Origin: Alligator mississippiensis
Taxonomy: Eukaryota; Chordata; Crocodylia; Alligatoridae
DNA: 64,000 nucleotides
NCBI RefSeq assembly: GCF_030867095.1
Contig: NC_081824.1
Coordinates: 175,840,933 to 175,904,932, forward strand
Direction: 5' to 3'
Of the stretch, positions 63,681-64,000 are shown piece by piece; position 1 is the first letter of the stretch, and every line of letters starts with the position of its first letter. The translations under genes and the position numbers were made by a program. The notes below the pieces were generated by a model. The model made no database searches, was not told where the DNA came from, and saw nothing but the letters and a program-made list of their open reading frames with translations.

Positions 63681-64000
63681 TCCTGGGGTGCATGGAACAT
63701 CCCACAGGAGTGTGGGGGACTCCCCAGCATGTTCAACAGCAGACCTGGAAGTGGACCAGAAGCACTTCTGGTCCACTTCCAGGTCTGCCAGGGAGTGCTC
63801 TGCCCCCCCCCCAATCCCTCCTGGCTTGGTGACTGATGTGTCCTGGGTCTGGGGGGACATTGGTGGGGGGAGGGGGAGAGCCCTGCATATTTGGCAGCGG
63901 ACCTAGAAGTGAACTGGAAGTACTTCTGGTCCACTTCTGGGTTTGCTGCCAAGCATGGGGGGGGATGCTTCTGTGGGACGTTCCATCCACGCCAGCATCA
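63681..64000. repeat. Foldback element with two hairpins, running to the window edge
   Basis: The left part (GTGCATGGAACATCCCACAG) and the last 40 bp (reversed: GTGGATGGAACGTCCCACAG) are inverted copies, so the window cuts near the element's right end. Inside, 63739-63788 is a perfect 24-bp hairpin with a 2-nt loop (arm core GACCTGGAAGTGGACCAGAAG). A decayed sister hairpin lies at about 63895-63952. Confidence 0.8.

Overview
The window is vertebrate nuclear DNA from a non-avian reptile. A crocodilian is my preferred reading, with a turtle next. Evidence is one intron-containing gene with canonical GT-AG introns, CR1-type LINE reverse transcriptase relics (FADD and PQGSVLG motifs), MIR and L3-like ancient fragments, Penelope-like fragments and many short terminal-inverted-repeat DNA transposons. 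Nothing in it looks prokaryotic. The species is inferred from repeat content, not from a diagnostic locus.

The only protein-coding host gene I can support is FOSL2 (Fos-related antigen 2, an AP-1 bZIP transcription factor) on the + strand. Its four coding exons lie at 6765-6863, 14696-14950, 19445-19552 and 21347-21856. All junctions are in phase and the product is 323 aa, close to the 326 aa of the human protein. The exons encode, in order, the N-terminus, the conserved central region, the basic region with the start of the zipper, and the rest of the zipper with the C-terminal regulatory tail. A CpG-rich promoter (about 5.7-7.3 kb) carries a consensus CArG box, two CCAAT boxes, CRE-like TGACGC sites and a perfect Sp1 box, as expected for a serum-inducible immediate-early gene. 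A long 3' UTR probably runs to about 27.6 kb. It contains an AU-rich instability element and several embedded repeats.

Upstream (1-5.8 kb) is intergenic DNA with an array of about 165-170 bp degenerate tandem units derived from a hAT-like element, interrupted by palindromic MITEs and Penelope-like pieces. Downstream (27.6-64 kb) I find no host exon. This part is a nested patchwork: hAT elements with 8-bp target duplications, Harbinger-like elements with 3-bp duplications, a Penelope-like insertion with an inverted tail and 16-bp duplication, large foldback elements, tRNA-like SINEs, and two antisense CR1 copies with broken reverse transcriptase frames at the right end.

The most unusual observations are the FOSL2-flanking tandem array, the Penelope-like pieces that keep a hammerhead-ribozyme-like core with one critical base changed, and several very long or near-perfect foldback structures near 31.5, 40, 55.8, 56.7 and 63.7 kb.
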